6,946 nucleotides of DNA from an uncultured Thermoleophilia bacterium (GTDB lineage: Bacteria > Actinomycetota > Thermoleophilia > Gaiellales > F1-60-MAGs149): positions 1 to 6,946 of the forward strand of contig CADCWC010000212.1 in NCBI GenBank assembly GCA_902806305.1, in the 5' to 3' direction. Below, piece after piece: positions 1-5,698 of this stretch. Within the stretch, counting starts at the first letter, position 1, and each line of letters begins with the position of its first letter. The notes beneath the pieces were generated by a model that had not been told where the DNA came from, ran no database searches, and was given only the letters and a program-made list of their open reading frames with translations. The translations under genes and the position numbers were made by a program.

Positions 1-17
1 GACGTGCACGCCGCATC

Positions 18-35
18 GGCGGCGGGCGCGCCGCC
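18..35. repeat. Short GC inverted repeat upstream of the hydrolase
   Basis: GGCGGC at 18-23 can pair with GCCGCC at 30-35 around a 6-base loop, ending 15 bases before the ATG at 51. No T-tract follows, so it is not a standard intrinsic terminator. It could be the end of an upstream transcription unit or a leader hairpin, but in DNA this GC-rich a 6-bp stem also arises by chance. Confidence 0.25.
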
Positions 36-50
36 AGGGACAGTGGCGCC

Positions 51-1112
51 ATGTCACGAGTCGCCCGCACCGCCCTCGCCGCCACCGGCGTCTTCGCCGT
101 CTCGGGCGCCGCAAGCGGCGCGCTCATCGACGAGTACGGCGGGATCGCCGGCGCCCTGGAATGGGTGCTGCGCACGCTCGTCGTGATCTCGGCGGCCGTC
201 GCGCTCGCGGCGGCGTTCGTGCTCGTGCTCCGACTGCGGCGCCGCCTCAGGCCCCGCCCGCTGGCCTGGGCGGCGACGATGCTCGCCGCCACGGGCTTCC
301 TCTTCTTCGTCGTCCAGCCGTCGGTCTTCGCGGTCTACCTCACGCACCTGCCCACGCGGCGCGCCGTGCACGACACCGACCTCGGCGCGGCCAAGCAGCC
401 CGTCACGCTGACGACGGCGAGCGGGCCGCGCGTGCACGGGTGGTACGTGCCCTCGCGCAACGGCGCGGCCGTGGCGGTGATGCACGGCACGGGCAGCAAC
501 CGGCTCGGCGTCGCCGACCACGCTCGGCTGCTCGCCCGGCACGGCTACGGCGTCCTGCTCTTCGACTTCCGCGGTCACGGCGAGAGCGACGGTCGCTCGA
601 CGAGCCTGCCGTCGGCCCTCCAGGAGGATGCCGACGCGGCGCTGGCCTACCTGCGCAGCCGGCCGGACGTGCGCGCCGGGCGCATCGGGGCGATCGGCGT
701 CTCGCTCGGCGGCGAGGTCGCAGTCCATGCGGTCGCCCGGCGCCCCGAGTGGCGCGCGGCCGTCCTCGAAGGCGTGCAGGGCGGCTCGCCGGCGGACATG
801 CGCGCGAGCAAGCCGGATCCCGCGAGCTACGCGACGCTGACGGCCCTGTACGGGCTGGGCCGGGTGCTCGGCGGCTCGGCGCCCCCCGCGTCCAACCCCG
901 ACCAGATCGAGCGCATCGCCCCGCGGCCGCTGCTGCTGCTCTCCTCGGGGCAGAGCACCGAGGCGCGCGCCAACGAGGAGTACCAGCGCCGCGCGGGCCG
1001 GACCGCCGCGCTGTGGAACCTCCCCGCTGCGCGGCACGCCGCCGCGCTGCGCACGGATCCCGCGGGCTACGAGCGCCACGTCATCGGCTTCCTGGACCGC
1101 GCGTTGCGCTAG
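51..1112 (+). CDS. Membrane-anchored alpha/beta hydrolase (serine hydrolase family)
   Basis: The 353-residue product is predicted to be a membrane-anchored hydrolase of unknown substrate. The N-terminal third is hydrophobic: a weak segment at about 8-26 and two clear membrane helices at about 39-60 and 73-96, with an Arg-rich loop (61-69) between the latter. The alpha/beta hydrolase domain follows from about 115 to the end. Visible landmarks are HGTGSN at 145-150 (oxyanion region), DFRGHGES at 172-179, the nucleophile elbow GVSLGG at 216-221 with Ser218, and a late His329 as the likely catalytic base. The acid is uncertain; Glu304, after the LLLLSSG strand, is a candidate. The family includes esterases and peptidases, so substrate cannot be read from sequence. 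ATG 51 is the first start visible, but the frame stays open to the left edge and the Shine-Dalgarno match (AGGGA, about 10 bases upstream) is weak, so a start outside the window is possible. The next gene follows in the same direction after 41 bases. Confidence 0.9.
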   Translation: MSRVARTALAATGVFAVSGAASGALIDEYGGIAGALEWVLRTLVVISAAVALAAAFVLVLRLRRRLRPRPLAWAATMLAATGFLFFVVQPSVFAVYLTHLPTRRAVHDTDLGAAKQPVTLTTASGPRVHGWYVPSRNGAAVAVMHGTGSNRLGVADHARLLARHGYGVLLFDFRGHGESDGRSTSLPSALQEDADAALAYLRSRPDVRAGRIGAIGVSLGGEVAVHAVARRPEWRAAVLEGVQGGSPADMRASKPDPASYATLTALYGLGRVLGGSAPPASNPDQIERIAPRPLLLLSSGQSTEARANEEYQRRAGRTAALWNLPAARHAAALRTDPAGYERHVIGFLDRALR

Positions 1113-1114
1113 GC

Positions 1115-1140
1115 GCCAGCGCGCGGGTGGTCGCGCTGGC
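1115..1140. repeat. Perfect 9-bp inverted repeat between hydrolase and ydeI-like gene
   Basis: GCCAGCGCG (1115-1123) and CGCGCTGGC (1132-1140) are exact reverse complements separated by an 8-base loop. The repeat begins two bases after the TAG of the hydrolase and ends 13 bases before the ATG at 1154, so it fills most of the 41-base gap. The 3' arm touches AGGA (1141-1144), the only purine-rich ribosome-binding candidate for the next gene. No T-run follows; it could act as a hairpin terminator of the U-less kind, a translational control hairpin, or an operator. Confidence 0.55.
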
Positions 1141-1153
1141 AGGATCTCTCCCG

Positions 1154-1720
1154 ATGGGCGAGCCGGACACCATCTTCTTCGAGGGACCCGAGGCGTTCGA
1201 GGCGTGGCTGGAGGCCAACGGCGACACGTCGGACGGGATCTGGGTCCGGATGGCCAAGAAGGGGACGGGGATCGCGTCGCTCGACTGGACCCGGGGCGTC
1301 GAGGTCGCGCTGTGCTTCGGCTGGATCGACGGCCAGAGCCGGCGGATCGACGAAGCGTGGTTCATGCAGCGCTTCACCCCGCGCCGGCCGCGCAGCATGT
1401 GGTCCAAGGTCAACCGGACGAAGGTGGAGGCGCTCGTGGCCGCCGGGCGCATGCGGCCGGCCGGCCAGGCCGAGGTCGAGCGCGCGAAGGCCGACGGGCG
1501 CTGGGACCGCGCCTACGACGGCGTCGCCACGGCGACGGTGCCCGACGACCTGGCCGCAGCGCTCCAGGACGCCGGGATGACGGGCGCCTTCGCCGCGCTG
1601 AACTCGGCCAACCGCTACGCGATCCTCCACCGCGTCCAGACGGCCAAGAAGCCCGAGACGCGCGCCCGCCGGATCGCCCAGTTCGTGGCGATGCTCGCCG
1701 AGGGCCGGACGCCGCTCTAG
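1154..1720 (+). CDS. YdeI/OmpD-associated family protein (OmdA-like)
   Basis: This 188-residue soluble protein belongs to the family labelled bacteriocin-protection, YdeI or OmpD-associated. The family name comes from a few enterobacterial observations; the biochemical activity is not established, so no function is assigned here. Characteristic features are the N-terminal FEGPEAFEAWLEAN segment (9-22), the conserved block ALCFGWIDGQ (52-61), the basic stretch RFTPRRPRSMWSKVN (73-87), and a C-terminal helical region containing NRYAILHRVQTAKKPETR, after which an IAQFVAML helix closes the domain. There is no signal peptide or membrane helix, so it should be cytoplasmic. ATG 1154 matches the usual family N-terminus. 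An in-frame GTG lies at 1127, but it falls inside the inverted repeat and would add nine residues unlike the family. AGGA (1141-1144) is a weak ribosome site 9 bases upstream. It may be co-transcribed with the hydrolase. Its stop codon overlaps that of the convergent solute-binding protein. Confidence 0.92.
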   Translation: MGEPDTIFFEGPEAFEAWLEANGDTSDGIWVRMAKKGTGIASLDWTRGVEVALCFGWIDGQSRRIDEAWFMQRFTPRRPRSMWSKVNRTKVEALVAAGRMRPAGQAEVERAKADGRWDRAYDGVATATVPDDLAAALQDAGMTGAFAALNSANRYAILHRVQTAKKPETRARRIAQFVAMLAEGRTPL

Positions 1721-3471
1721 CCCTCCTCCTCCGACCTCCGGAGCGCGGTGAACGTCAGGTCCCAGTAGCCAATCGCGGACACCACCCCGGCCACGTCCGC
1801 CGAGCGCGCGAGCGCGGCCCGCGGCCAGAAGAGGGCGACGGACGGCGCGAGCGCGGTGATCCGGCGGTCGAGCTCGCCCCAGGCCCGCGCGCGGGCCGTC
1901 GGGTCGGTGAGGCCCTTCGCCGCCTCGATGGACGCGTTGATCTCCGGGACGTCGAGCTGGGACAGGTTGTTGTTCCCCGTGCGCGTGATGTTCGCGCCGC
2001 TGAACAGGGGATCGATGACGCTCTGGGCGTCGGGGAAGTCGCGCTGCCAGCCGGCAAACGGGCAGACGTGCACCCGCCGCCTGGAGTCCCCGCACTCCTC
2101 GTAGGCGCGCTCCGGCCCGAGCAGCCGGAGCCGGACACGGAAGCCCAGCCGCCGCAGCTGCCGGGCCGCGTAGCGGGACGTCAGCCGCCCGAGCGTGTCG
2201 GTCGTGCCGACCATCTGGATCTCGCGCCGGCCGGTGTAGCGGCCGCGCTCGTAGCCGGCCCGGCGCAGGTAGCGGGCGGCGAGCCGCCGGCTGCCCGAGG
2301 GGCGCGCGTAGAAGTCGAGCCCCGGCCCGGCCCGGCCGCCGGCCTCCGCGAAGCCCGTGGTGCCGGGCGGGAGGTAGTGCGTCGCGAGCGTGCCGGCTCG
2401 GCTGCCGCCGATCAGGCGCAGCGCTCCCACGCGGTCGAAGCCGGCGACGACCGCACGGCGGACGTTCACGTCGTCGAAGGGGGCAAGGCGCGTGTTCATC
2501 GTCACGTACGCGACGCCACCGGCGCTCGGGAACACGAACTGGGTCGGATGGCGGCGCAGCTCACGGCGCAGCTCGCTGACGGGCGGGAAGTAGTCGCCGC
2601 TGAGCAGCCGGCGACCGCGGAGGATCTCCCGCGTGGCGGCGGCCGTGTCCTGCCGCCCGATGCGGATGTCGGCCCCGTCCAGGTGCGCGGGGCGGAAGTC
2701 CGTCTCCGGCGCCCAGTTCGGGTTGCGGACCAGCTCGATGCGCCGGCCCGGCCGGTAGCCCGTGAGCGAGCCGGCGGCATCGTTGCGGATCATGTACGGC
2801 CCGGTGGCGACGTGCCGGCGCGCGTAGGTGGAGGTCTTGCGAGCGTCGAGCGGCCGCGCGTACTCCGGCGGCACGGGGGCCGTCAGGGCCATCACCATGG
2901 CGGCCACCAGCGTCCCGGCGCGGGGCCGCGCCAGCCGGAAGACGAGGGTCTGGTCGTCCGGGGTCTCGATCCCCGGGATCTCCGTCCCGGGCGCGACGCC
3001 GGGCCGCGCGCCGACGATGTCGGCGAAGTACAGCGGCGCGTACGGCGAATTGACCGACGAGAAGAAGCCGCGCTCGATCGCGTACTTGACATCGCGGGAG
3101 GTGACCTCCCGGTCGACCGGCGGTGAGAAGCGGATGCCCGGCTTGATGCGCACGGTCACCGACAGGCCGTCCGCCGAGATCTCCGGGGGCGCGGCGGCGA
3201 GGTCGGGCACCGCCTGCGTGGAGGACTCCGGGCGGAAGGCGAGCAGCGGCCGCTGCGTCGCCCCGTGGACGATGAGCGACCACGACCCGTACGCGATCCC
3301 CGGGTCCATGCTGTCGACGTCTCCGGCCCAGAGCATGGTCACCTCTCCGCCCCTCCTGTCCTGCGCGTGACCGGCCGGCGGGAACGCGAGCAGGAGGACG
3401 GCGAGGACGGCGAACGGCAGGACGGCAGCGGCCAGGCGAAGGCGGCGCTGCCCGACGGGCACGGGGCGCAT
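1717..3471 (-). CDS. ABC transporter substrate-binding protein, family 5 (oligopeptide/DppA-OppA type)
   Basis: This 584-residue protein is the extracytoplasmic solute receptor of a peptide- or nickel-type ABC importer (SBP_bac_5 family). A signal peptide is clear: Arg-rich residues 1-12, hydrophobic core about 13-30, and a GHA|QD cleavage site after residue 36. The mature part begins with the typical GGEVTMLWAGDVDSMDP strand. Later family landmarks include a VRIKPGIRFSPP segment, a SRDVKYAIERGF segment, ATGPYMIRN, a VNVRRAV segment and, near the C-terminus, TRTGNNNLSQLDVPEINA. There is no Cys after the signal core, so it does not look like a lipoprotein. The only cysteines I see, Cys460 and Cys470, could form a disulfide. 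No permease or ATPase gene is adjacent, so it is an orphan here and its ligand is unknown. I prefer ATG 3471, which has GAGAAGGG 5 bases upstream; an in-frame GTG at 3504 would add 11 residues without a good ribosome site. Confidence 0.95.
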   Translation of the reverse strand: MRPVPVGQRRLRLAAAVLPFAVLAVLLLAFPPAGHAQDRRGGEVTMLWAGDVDSMDPGIAYGSWSLIVHGATQRPLLAFRPESSTQAVPDLAAAPPEISADGLSVTVRIKPGIRFSPPVDREVTSRDVKYAIERGFFSSVNSPYAPLYFADIVGARPGVAPGTEIPGIETPDDQTLVFRLARPRAGTLVAAMVMALTAPVPPEYARPLDARKTSTYARRHVATGPYMIRNDAAGSLTGYRPGRRIELVRNPNWAPETDFRPAHLDGADIRIGRQDTAAATREILRGRRLLSGDYFPPVSELRRELRRHPTQFVFPSAGGVAYVTMNTRLAPFDDVNVRRAVVAGFDRVGALRLIGGSRAGTLATHYLPPGTTGFAEAGGRAGPGLDFYARPSGSRRLAARYLRRAGYERGRYTGRREIQMVGTTDTLGRLTSRYAARQLRRLGFRVRLRLLGPERAYEECGDSRRRVHVCPFAGWQRDFPDAQSVIDPLFSGANITRTGNNNLSQLDVPEINASIEAAKGLTDPTARARAWGELDRRITALAPSVALFWPRAALARSADVAGVVSAIGYWDLTFTALRRSEEEG

Positions 3472-3476
3472 GGGGA

Positions 3477-3484
3477 CCCTTCTC
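3477..3484 (-). promoter_or_regulatory. Ribosome-binding site for the solute-binding protein
   Basis: Read on the minus strand the sequence is GAGAAGGG, followed by a 5-base spacer (TCCCC) and the ATG at 3471. This supports 3471 over the upstream GTG at 3504 and also gives a better-proportioned signal peptide. Confidence 0.6.
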
Positions 3485-3534
3485 GGCTGGTCGGGGCGCC
3501 GCACTTCCGCGGCGGCGTCCCTGGGAGGACCGTC

Positions 3535-3540
3535 ATTAGA
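3535..3540 (-). promoter_or_regulatory. Possible -10 element for the solute-binding protein gene
   Basis: On the minus strand this reads TCTAAT, one of the few AT-rich hexamers in the divergent region, 63 bases upstream of the ATG at 3471. No convincing -35 sits at the usual distance, so the call rests on the hexamer and its position only. Confidence 0.25.
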
Positions 3541-3572
3541 CCGGAAAGGCGCCGAGGACTTCCAGCGCGGGC

Positions 3573-3585
3573 GTCAGGCCCTGAC
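3573..3585. promoter_or_regulatory. Perfect palindrome in the divergent intergenic region, candidate operator
   Basis: GTCAGG and CCTGAC flank a single central C, forming a 13-base perfect palindrome in the 225-base space between the divergent solute-binding protein and UspA-like genes. It lies about 33 bases upstream of the TCTAAT candidate on the minus strand and about 110 bases upstream of the plus-strand start. A dimeric regulator could bind it; which regulator cannot be told. Confidence 0.35.
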
Positions 3586-3685
3586 AATCGCGCGCGAGGG
3601 CAATCGCCCGGGGTCCGTCGCCGGGTGCCGCCTTCCCGTAGCTGGCGCGACGGCGCTCGGCGTGAGACGATCGGCGCCCCACCGC

Positions 3686-3692
3686 GAAGGAG
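3686..3692 (+). promoter_or_regulatory. Ribosome-binding site for the UspA-like gene
   Basis: GAAGGAG is followed by CCCC and the ATG at 3697. It is a strong Shine-Dalgarno match and fixes the start, although the reading frame is open for more than 400 bases upstream. Confidence 0.65.
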
Positions 3693-3696
3693 CCCC

Positions 3697-4140
3697 ATGG
3701 AGTCGTCAGGCCCGGCCCGCGTCCTCGTCGTCGCCCACCGCACCGCGGCGACGCCCGCCCTGCTTGCGGCGGTGGCGGCGCGCGCTGCGCGCAGCCCGGC
3801 GACGTTCACGCTGCTCGTCCCGCGGGCGGTCCACGGGCTACATCGGGTCATGGATCCCGAGACGGGCGGCGACGAGGAGGCCGAGCTCGTCCTCGAGCTC
3901 GCGCTGCCGCTGCTCGAGGAGGCCGCGGGCGCGCGCGTCGAGGGCCTCGTCGGCGACGCCTCGCCGCTGACCGCGATCCAGGACGCGGTCAACACCCGCG
4001 GCTTCGACGAGATCATCATCTCGACGCTGCCCGCGCGCGTGTCCCGGTGGCTGCACCTGGACCTGCCGAGCAAGGCCGGCGGCCTCGGCCTGCCCGTCAC
4101 GACGGTCGTCGCGGGCGACCACGCGGCGGCACCCGCCTGA
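3697..4140 (+). CDS. UspA-like (universal stress protein fold) small protein
   Basis: The 147-residue product has the order of elements of a single UspA-type Rossmann-like domain. A first beta strand ARVLVVAH (7-14) is followed by an Ala-rich helix. A second strand FTLLVP lies at 37-42, and an acidic helix (EEAELVLELALPLLEEA) at 60-76. Next come the strand and turn VEGLVGDASPLTAI (81-94), the strand FDEIIISTLP (103-112), and a final strand LPVTTVVA (132-139). The glycine-rich G-x2-G-x9-G-S/T signature of ATP-binding Usp proteins is absent; that position holds STLPARVSRWLHLDLP (109-124). It is therefore more like the non-ATP-binding variants common in actinobacteria, and its role is unknown. 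It has no membrane helix and is probably cytoplasmic. It is divergent from the solute-binding protein and ends 17 bases from the stop of the convergent membrane-protein gene. Confidence 0.82.
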   Translation: MESSGPARVLVVAHRTAATPALLAAVAARAARSPATFTLLVPRAVHGLHRVMDPETGGDEEAELVLELALPLLEEAAGARVEGLVGDASPLTAIQDAVNTRGFDEIIISTLPARVSRWLHLDLPSKAGGLGLPVTTVVAGDHAAAPA

Positions 4141-4157
4141 CGCGGCGGTCGGGCCGG

Positions 4158-4454
4158 TCAGTGCGCCCCGGCGGGCGTCCGGCCGCGCAGGACCGCGACG
4201 AGCCCGTACAGCGAGACGAAGGCCCAGACGCCCTCGAGCAGCAGGAACCCAAGCTGCGCGTCGAGGGCGGCGAGCACCGCGAGGATCGCCGAGCCGACGA
4301 GGTTGAGGACGAGGTAGACGACGGAATGCGGGCTCATGCGGCCGAGCTGCGTGCCCGCGAACCCGGCCAGGACGAGCAGGGCCCCCACGATCTGCGTGAC
4401 CTGCCCGGCCGCGCCCTCCCCGCCGGCGGCGGCCAGTGTCGTGAGTCCCGTCAT
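4158..4454 (-). CDS. CBU_0592 family small membrane protein
   Basis: This 98-residue protein has three predicted membrane helices at about 19-37, 45-64 and 68-89. The core YLVLNLVGSAILAVLAALDA (47-66), followed by LGFLLLEGVWAFVSLYGL (68-85), is the hallmark of the CBU_0592 family of small bacterial membrane proteins, whose function is unknown. The length is normal for the family and nothing looks truncated. ATG 4454 gives the expected N-terminus. There is no Shine-Dalgarno match near it; instead TAGCCT lies six bases upstream, so the mRNA may be leaderless. The gene is divergent from the phosphodiesterase gene (84 bases between starts) and convergent with the UspA-like gene. Confidence 0.88.
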   Translation of the reverse strand: MTGLTTLAAAGGEGAAGQVTQIVGALLVLAGFAGTQLGRMSPHSVVYLVLNLVGSAILAVLAALDAQLGFLLLEGVWAFVSLYGLVAVLRGRTPAGAH

Positions 4455-4460
4455 GGTCGG

Positions 4461-4466
4461 AGGCTA
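4461..4466 (-). promoter_or_regulatory. Candidate -10 element placing a leaderless start for the CBU_0592-family gene
   Basis: On the minus strand the hexamer is TAGCCT (TAnnnT form), followed by CCGACC and the ATG at 4454. With usual -10 to start-point spacing, transcription would begin at or beside the ATG. No Shine-Dalgarno sequence is present at a usable distance. Confidence 0.4.
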
Positions 4467-4524
4467 CGCGCCCCCTCGCCCCGGCTGCGGTCACGAGACC
4501 TTCACTCGCGCGGCGGGCGGCGCC

Positions 4525-4530
4525 GGGAGG
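4525..4530 (+). promoter_or_regulatory. Ribosome-binding site for the glycerophosphodiesterase gene
   Basis: GGGAGG is followed by an 8-base spacer and the ATG at 4539. This selects 4539, which is also the start that gives a proper signal peptide, although the frame is open for hundreds of bases upstream. Confidence 0.65.
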
Positions 4531-4538
4531 GTGGCGCG

Positions 4539-5636
4539 ATGCTCACCTCCCTCCCCCGGCTCGCCGCCCTGCTGCTGGCGCTGGCCGCGCTCCTGCTCGC
4601 CGCCGTCGCGCCGGCCGCGCAGGCCACGTCCCCCGCCGCCGGCGCCGACGAGGCCGCGCCGCTCGTCATCGGCCATCGCGGCGCCTCGGGCTACCGCCCG
4701 GAGCACACGCTCGCCTCCTACGCGCTGGCCGCCCGCATGGGCGCGGACTACATCGAGCCCGACCTGGTGTCGACCAAGGACGGCGTCCTCGTCGCCCGCC
4801 ACGAGAACGAGATCGGTGGCACGACGAACGTGGCCGACAAGCCCGAGTTCGCCGATCGACGGACCACCAAGGTCATCGACGGGGTCTCGTACACGGGCTG
4901 GTTCACCGAGGACTTCACGCTCGCCGAGCTCAAGACGCTGCGGGCCAAGGAGCGCATCCCGCAGCTGCGCCCGCGCAACACGCTCTACGACGGGCGCTAC
5001 ACGGTGCCGACGCTGCAGGAGGTCATCTTCCTCTCGAACCGCCTGTCGCGGGAGCTCGGGCGCCGCATCGGCATCTACCCCGAGACCAAGCACCCGTCGT
5101 ACTTCCGCTCCATCGGGCTGCCGCTCGAGACGCCGCTCGTCGAGACGCTGCGCGACAACGACCTCGACCGCAGGCGCGCCCGCGTCTTCGTCCAGTCCTT
5201 CGAGCAGGGCAACCTGCGCGAGCTCGACCGCGTCGTGAAGGTGCCGCTCGTCCAGCTCCTGCCCGCCTCGGGCCCGGAGGGTGCGGCCACCCCGCAGCCG
5301 ACGCTCGGCGAGATCGACGACTACGCCGACGGCGTCGGCCCGCCGAAGACGTACATCGTCCCCCGCGACGCCGAGGGCCGCTCGCTCGAGCCGACGTCCT
5401 TCGTGGACGACGCCCACGCCCGCGGGCTGCTCGTGCACCCGTACACCTTCCGCAACGAGAACGCGTTCCTGCCGCTCGAGCTCCGCCGCCCGGCCGACGC
5501 CACGGCCGACCCGGCCCTCTACGGGGACGCGTTCGCCGAGTACGCGCAGTTCTTCGCGCTCGGCGTCGACGGCGTGTTCTCCGACAACCCCGACACCGCC
5601 GTCGAGGCGCGCGCGGAGGTCCTCGCGGCGGGCTGA
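4539..5636 (+). CDS. glpQ: Secreted glycerophosphodiester phosphodiesterase (GlpQ type)
   Basis: The enzyme hydrolyses glycerophosphodiesters to glycerol 3-phosphate and the free alcohol, a route to phosphate and carbon from phospholipid or teichoic-acid breakdown products. The 365-residue protein carries a signal peptide with a Leu/Ala-rich core (8-24) and an AQA|TS cleavage site after residue 29, so it acts outside the membrane. The GDPD TIM-barrel starts at once with VIGHRGASGYRPEHT (43-57). Predicted active-site residues are His46 and His88, with calcium ligands Glu73, Asp75 and Glu182; Lys184 lies nearby in YPETKHP. The insertion between RHENEIG and the VPTLQEVI helix is typical of GlpQ rather than the short cytoplasmic UgpQ, and the overall length matches GlpQ (about 350-380). 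No Cys follows the signal, so it is released rather than lipid-anchored. The C-terminus contains the family motif GVDGVFSDNPD. No transporter for the product is nearby; it is probably monocistronic. Confidence 0.96.
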   Translation: MLTSLPRLAALLLALAALLLAAVAPAAQATSPAAGADEAAPLVIGHRGASGYRPEHTLASYALAARMGADYIEPDLVSTKDGVLVARHENEIGGTTNVADKPEFADRRTTKVIDGVSYTGWFTEDFTLAELKTLRAKERIPQLRPRNTLYDGRYTVPTLQEVIFLSNRLSRELGRRIGIYPETKHPSYFRSIGLPLETPLVETLRDNDLDRRRARVFVQSFEQGNLRELDRVVKVPLVQLLPASGPEGAATPQPTLGEIDDYADGVGPPKTYIVPRDAEGRSLEPTSFVDDAHARGLLVHPYTFRNENAFLPLELRRPADATADPALYGDAFAEYAQFFALGVDGVFSDNPDTAVEARAEVLAAG

Positions 5637-5668
5637 TCGGTCACTTCACGCAACCTGCGGGGGACCCC

Positions 5669-5689
5669 ACCGTGCGCGCTCGATACGGT
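5669..5689. repeat. Small inverted repeat overlapping the pyk start region
   Basis: ACCGT (5669-5673) and ACGGT (5685-5689) are reverse complements 11 bases apart; the second arm lies within the candidate -10 hexamer. GGGACC (5661-5666) can alternatively pair with GGTCCC (5687-5692), so two mutually exclusive short stems are possible. Arms this short are weak evidence. Confidence 0.2.
5684..5689 (+). promoter_or_regulatory. Candidate -10 element placing a leaderless start for pyk
   Basis: TACGGT (TAnnnT form) is separated by nine bases from the ATG at 5699. The intervening bases, CCCTCGCAC, contain no Shine-Dalgarno sequence. Normal spacing would put the transcription start at or within a few bases of the ATG. 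I see no convincing -35. Confidence 0.4.
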
Positions 5690-5698
5690 CCCTCGCAC

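Noticed and set aside
3..438. CGTGCACG palindrome at 3-10, 365-372 and 431-438
   Set aside because: Two of the three are in-frame Val-His codons inside the hydrolase gene, so a shared regulatory role is unlikely.
54..1079. 341-residue minus-strand open frame opposite the hydrolase
   Set aside because: Low-complexity Arg/Gly/Ala composition, no recognisable domain, and the plus strand encodes a complete hydrolase with catalytic motifs.
1204..3126. 640-residue plus-strand open frame opposite the solute-binding protein
   Set aside because: It runs out of the ydeI-like gene into the antisense of a clear SBP_bac_5 gene; composition is Arg/Ala/Gly/Pro-rich with no domain, typical of shadow frames in very GC-rich DNA.
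3394..3411. Tandem GAGGACGGC repeats
   Set aside because: They encode the Ala/Val/Leu-rich core of the signal peptide on the minus strand; codon repetition explains them.
3598..3609. GGGC-AATC-GCCC mini hairpin in the divergent region
   Set aside because: A 4-bp all-GC stem is expected by chance in this composition and has no T-run or positional support.
3666..3671. GACGAT as a -10 element for the UspA-like gene
   Set aside because: The position would fit a short leader with the GAAGGAG site, but the hexamer is a poor match and no -35 is visible.
4141..4157. Possible bidirectional terminator between the UspA-like and membrane-protein genes
   Set aside because: Only 17 bases separate the stops, and I found no stem with a reasonable loop and no T-tract.
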